Below, one piece after another: positions 49,551 through 50,496 of a stretch of 50,496 bases of DNA. The stretch's first letter is position 1. Every line of letters starts with the position of its first letter. The notes beneath the pieces were generated by a model, which searched no databases, had not been told where the DNA came from, and worked only from the letters and a program-made list of their open reading frames with translations. The stretch spans positions 1-50,496 of IMG/VR virus record IMGVR_UViG_3300032047_001507; one strand, written 5' to 3'. The DNA is from a virus. Position numbers and translations under genes: made by a program.

Positions 49551-50496
49551 TATGTTCCTCTACTTTGTCTTGTTCTCTGTGTTCTTGATATTTCACTAAC
49601 TACTTTATTATCAAATACTATTTGTATTGGTTGACTCTTTATGTCAGCTCTCAACAATTTAAGTTCTTCTAATAATGGGTCACTTTCACCACCACCACCT
49701 GCGGTTGCACCACCACCATCGTCACCACCTGCTCCAAATGCTCCTGCAATCATTGGTAACATAAGTCCTAATGCGAATACTGTTCCAAGGAATGGTGTTA
49801 TCATCAATAGACCCATTGCGAATGGCATCATCGCCAATCCTACTGCCGCAAGTCCTGCCGCCAAGGAAAGTAAACCTGGTGCGACTAACACTAATTGACT
49901 TAATCCTGCGGCTAATGCGGATATTGCTGGAACTGCTGCAATCAATATCATAGATGCGAGTCCAAATGCAAGAATACCCGGCGTTGCGTAAAGTAATCCA
50001 AGACCCAATGCCAACATACCAATACCAAGTAAACTTAATATAGCGGTTAATGGTATTAATGCGGGAGCAATCATAATCAGACCCATTAAGGATTCTGTAA
50101 GATTACCCATCATTTCAAATCCTTTAGCAATTTCTTGTATTGCGTATCCAAGAACTAATAATGCTGCGGCTATAATTAACATTGCGGCTGCACCTGCGAG
50201 AATCGCAACTGCCCCAACACCACTCATCATTATTGCACCTACCAATGCCAATGCACCTACTAATGCTAACATGGATACAACTGCCATACCAATAGCTTTC
50301 CACTCTACCTTCATAAATTCTTGTACTGCTTTTGCGAATACAAATACGGCTGCCGCTACAAGTAATAATGCCGCACCACCTGCGAGTAGTTTCTTGGCGT
50401 CAATACCTTGAACTGCCTTAGTCATACCACTCATTCCTTTACCACCGCCTGATTTTAATTTTGGTGTTTTTGGTGTTTTTGCTTTAGGTCCACCAC
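49550..50496 (-). CDS. Tape-measure-like protein, C-terminal part (5' end outside window)
   Basis: The frame stays open from the stop at 49550 to the right edge (about 315 codons). It is very rich in Ala, Gly, Leu and Met with repeated hydrophobic segments (LLAGGAALLLVAAAVFVFAKAV, ALALVGAIMMSG, LGIGMLALGLGLLYATPG), typical of the membrane-active or helical part of phage tape-measure proteins. A Lys/Pro-rich (KAKTPKTPKLKSGGGKG) segment lies near the edge. The hydrophilic end ISRTQRTRQ follows a Gly-rich linker. An ATG at 50434 is internal and not needed as a start. Confidence 0.72.
   Translation of the reverse strand, partial: GGPKAKTPKTPKLKSGGGKGMSGMTKAVQGIDAKKLLAGGAALLLVAAAVFVFAKAVQEFMKVEWKAIGMAVVSMLALVGALALVGAIMMSGVGAVAILAGAAAMLIIAAALLVLGYAIQEIAKGFEMMGNLTESLMGLIMIAPALIPLTAILSLLGIGMLALGLGLLYATPGILAFGLASMILIAAVPAISALAAGLSQLVLVAPGLLSLAAGLAAVGLAMMPFAMGLLMITPFLGTVFALGLMLPMIAGAFGAGGDDGGGATAGGGGESDPLLEELKLLRADIKSQPIQIVFDNKVVSEISRTQRTRQSRGT

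Overview
The window is a stretch of a large, AT-rich, T4-like myovirus genome. Every credible gene lies on the minus strand, packed with 1-26 bp overlaps (often ATGA) or very short gaps. The T4 core replication set is present: DNA polymerase gp43, sliding clamp gp45, clamp loader gp44/gp62, helicase gp41, RNase H, UvsX, gp32, and NrdA/NrdB with a thioredoxin. A tail and baseplate block is also present. No integrase, tRNA, CRISPR array or insertion sequence was seen. Both ends cut a gene: an outer-membrane-like protein at 1-1046 and a tape-measure-like protein at 49550-50496.

The likely host is a member of the Bacteroidota (inference). Nine intergenic or gene-end sites share TTTG(G)-N19-TATATT(AG), close to the Bacteroidota housekeeping promoter (TTTG, about 20 bases, TAnnTTTG). 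The exported protein at the left edge has a signal peptide cut just before Gln, which is common in that phylum.

Layout in transcription order (right to left): tape measure, a baseplate protein with 13 tandem 15-residue repeats, a LysM/gp53-like protein, a hub-like protein and a 192-aa structural protein (50.5-44.1 kb). Next come small unknown proteins, a divergent family A DNA polymerase, a 697-aa possible packaged protein and two unknowns (44.0-38.8 kb). The recombination, replication and nucleotide block follows: gp32, uvsX, RNase H, gp41, nrdB, nrdA, thioredoxin (38.7-31.3 kb). A short sugar/oxygenase group (TPR glycosyltransferase, UDP-galactopyranose mutase, 2OG oxygenase) leads to a small HTH protein and two tandem Mom-like DNA-modification genes (31.2-26.7 kb). 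Then the polymerase operon: gp43, gp45, a DruA-like DUF4338 protein, gp44, a zinc-ribbon protein, gp62, an Nmad1-like protein, and a Cas4/RecB-like nuclease (26.7-19.2 kb). A secreted lytic transglycosylase and a SLOG protein precede a 15.5-kb glycan island (18.3-2.8 kb) holding about nine glycosyltransferase-like genes, two SDR epimerases, a short UDP-glucose dehydrogenase-like enzyme, an aldolase fused to a CMP-Kdo-synthetase-like domain, a cupin, a HAD phosphatase-like protein, a 2OG oxygenase and a DUF6165 protein. The left end carries an amidase endolysin and a candidate holin.

How it may work together: the replication and nucleotide genes make and copy phage DNA; Mom-like and Nmad1-like genes suggest base hypermodification; the glycan island could make activated sugars and attach them to virion, host surface or DNA (target unknown). 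Several replication genes have promoter boxes so close to their ATG that leaderless mRNAs are predicted. No stretch over 300 bases lacks a gene; the longest gap, 38679-38832, holds the gp32 promoter and AT-rich inverted repeats.
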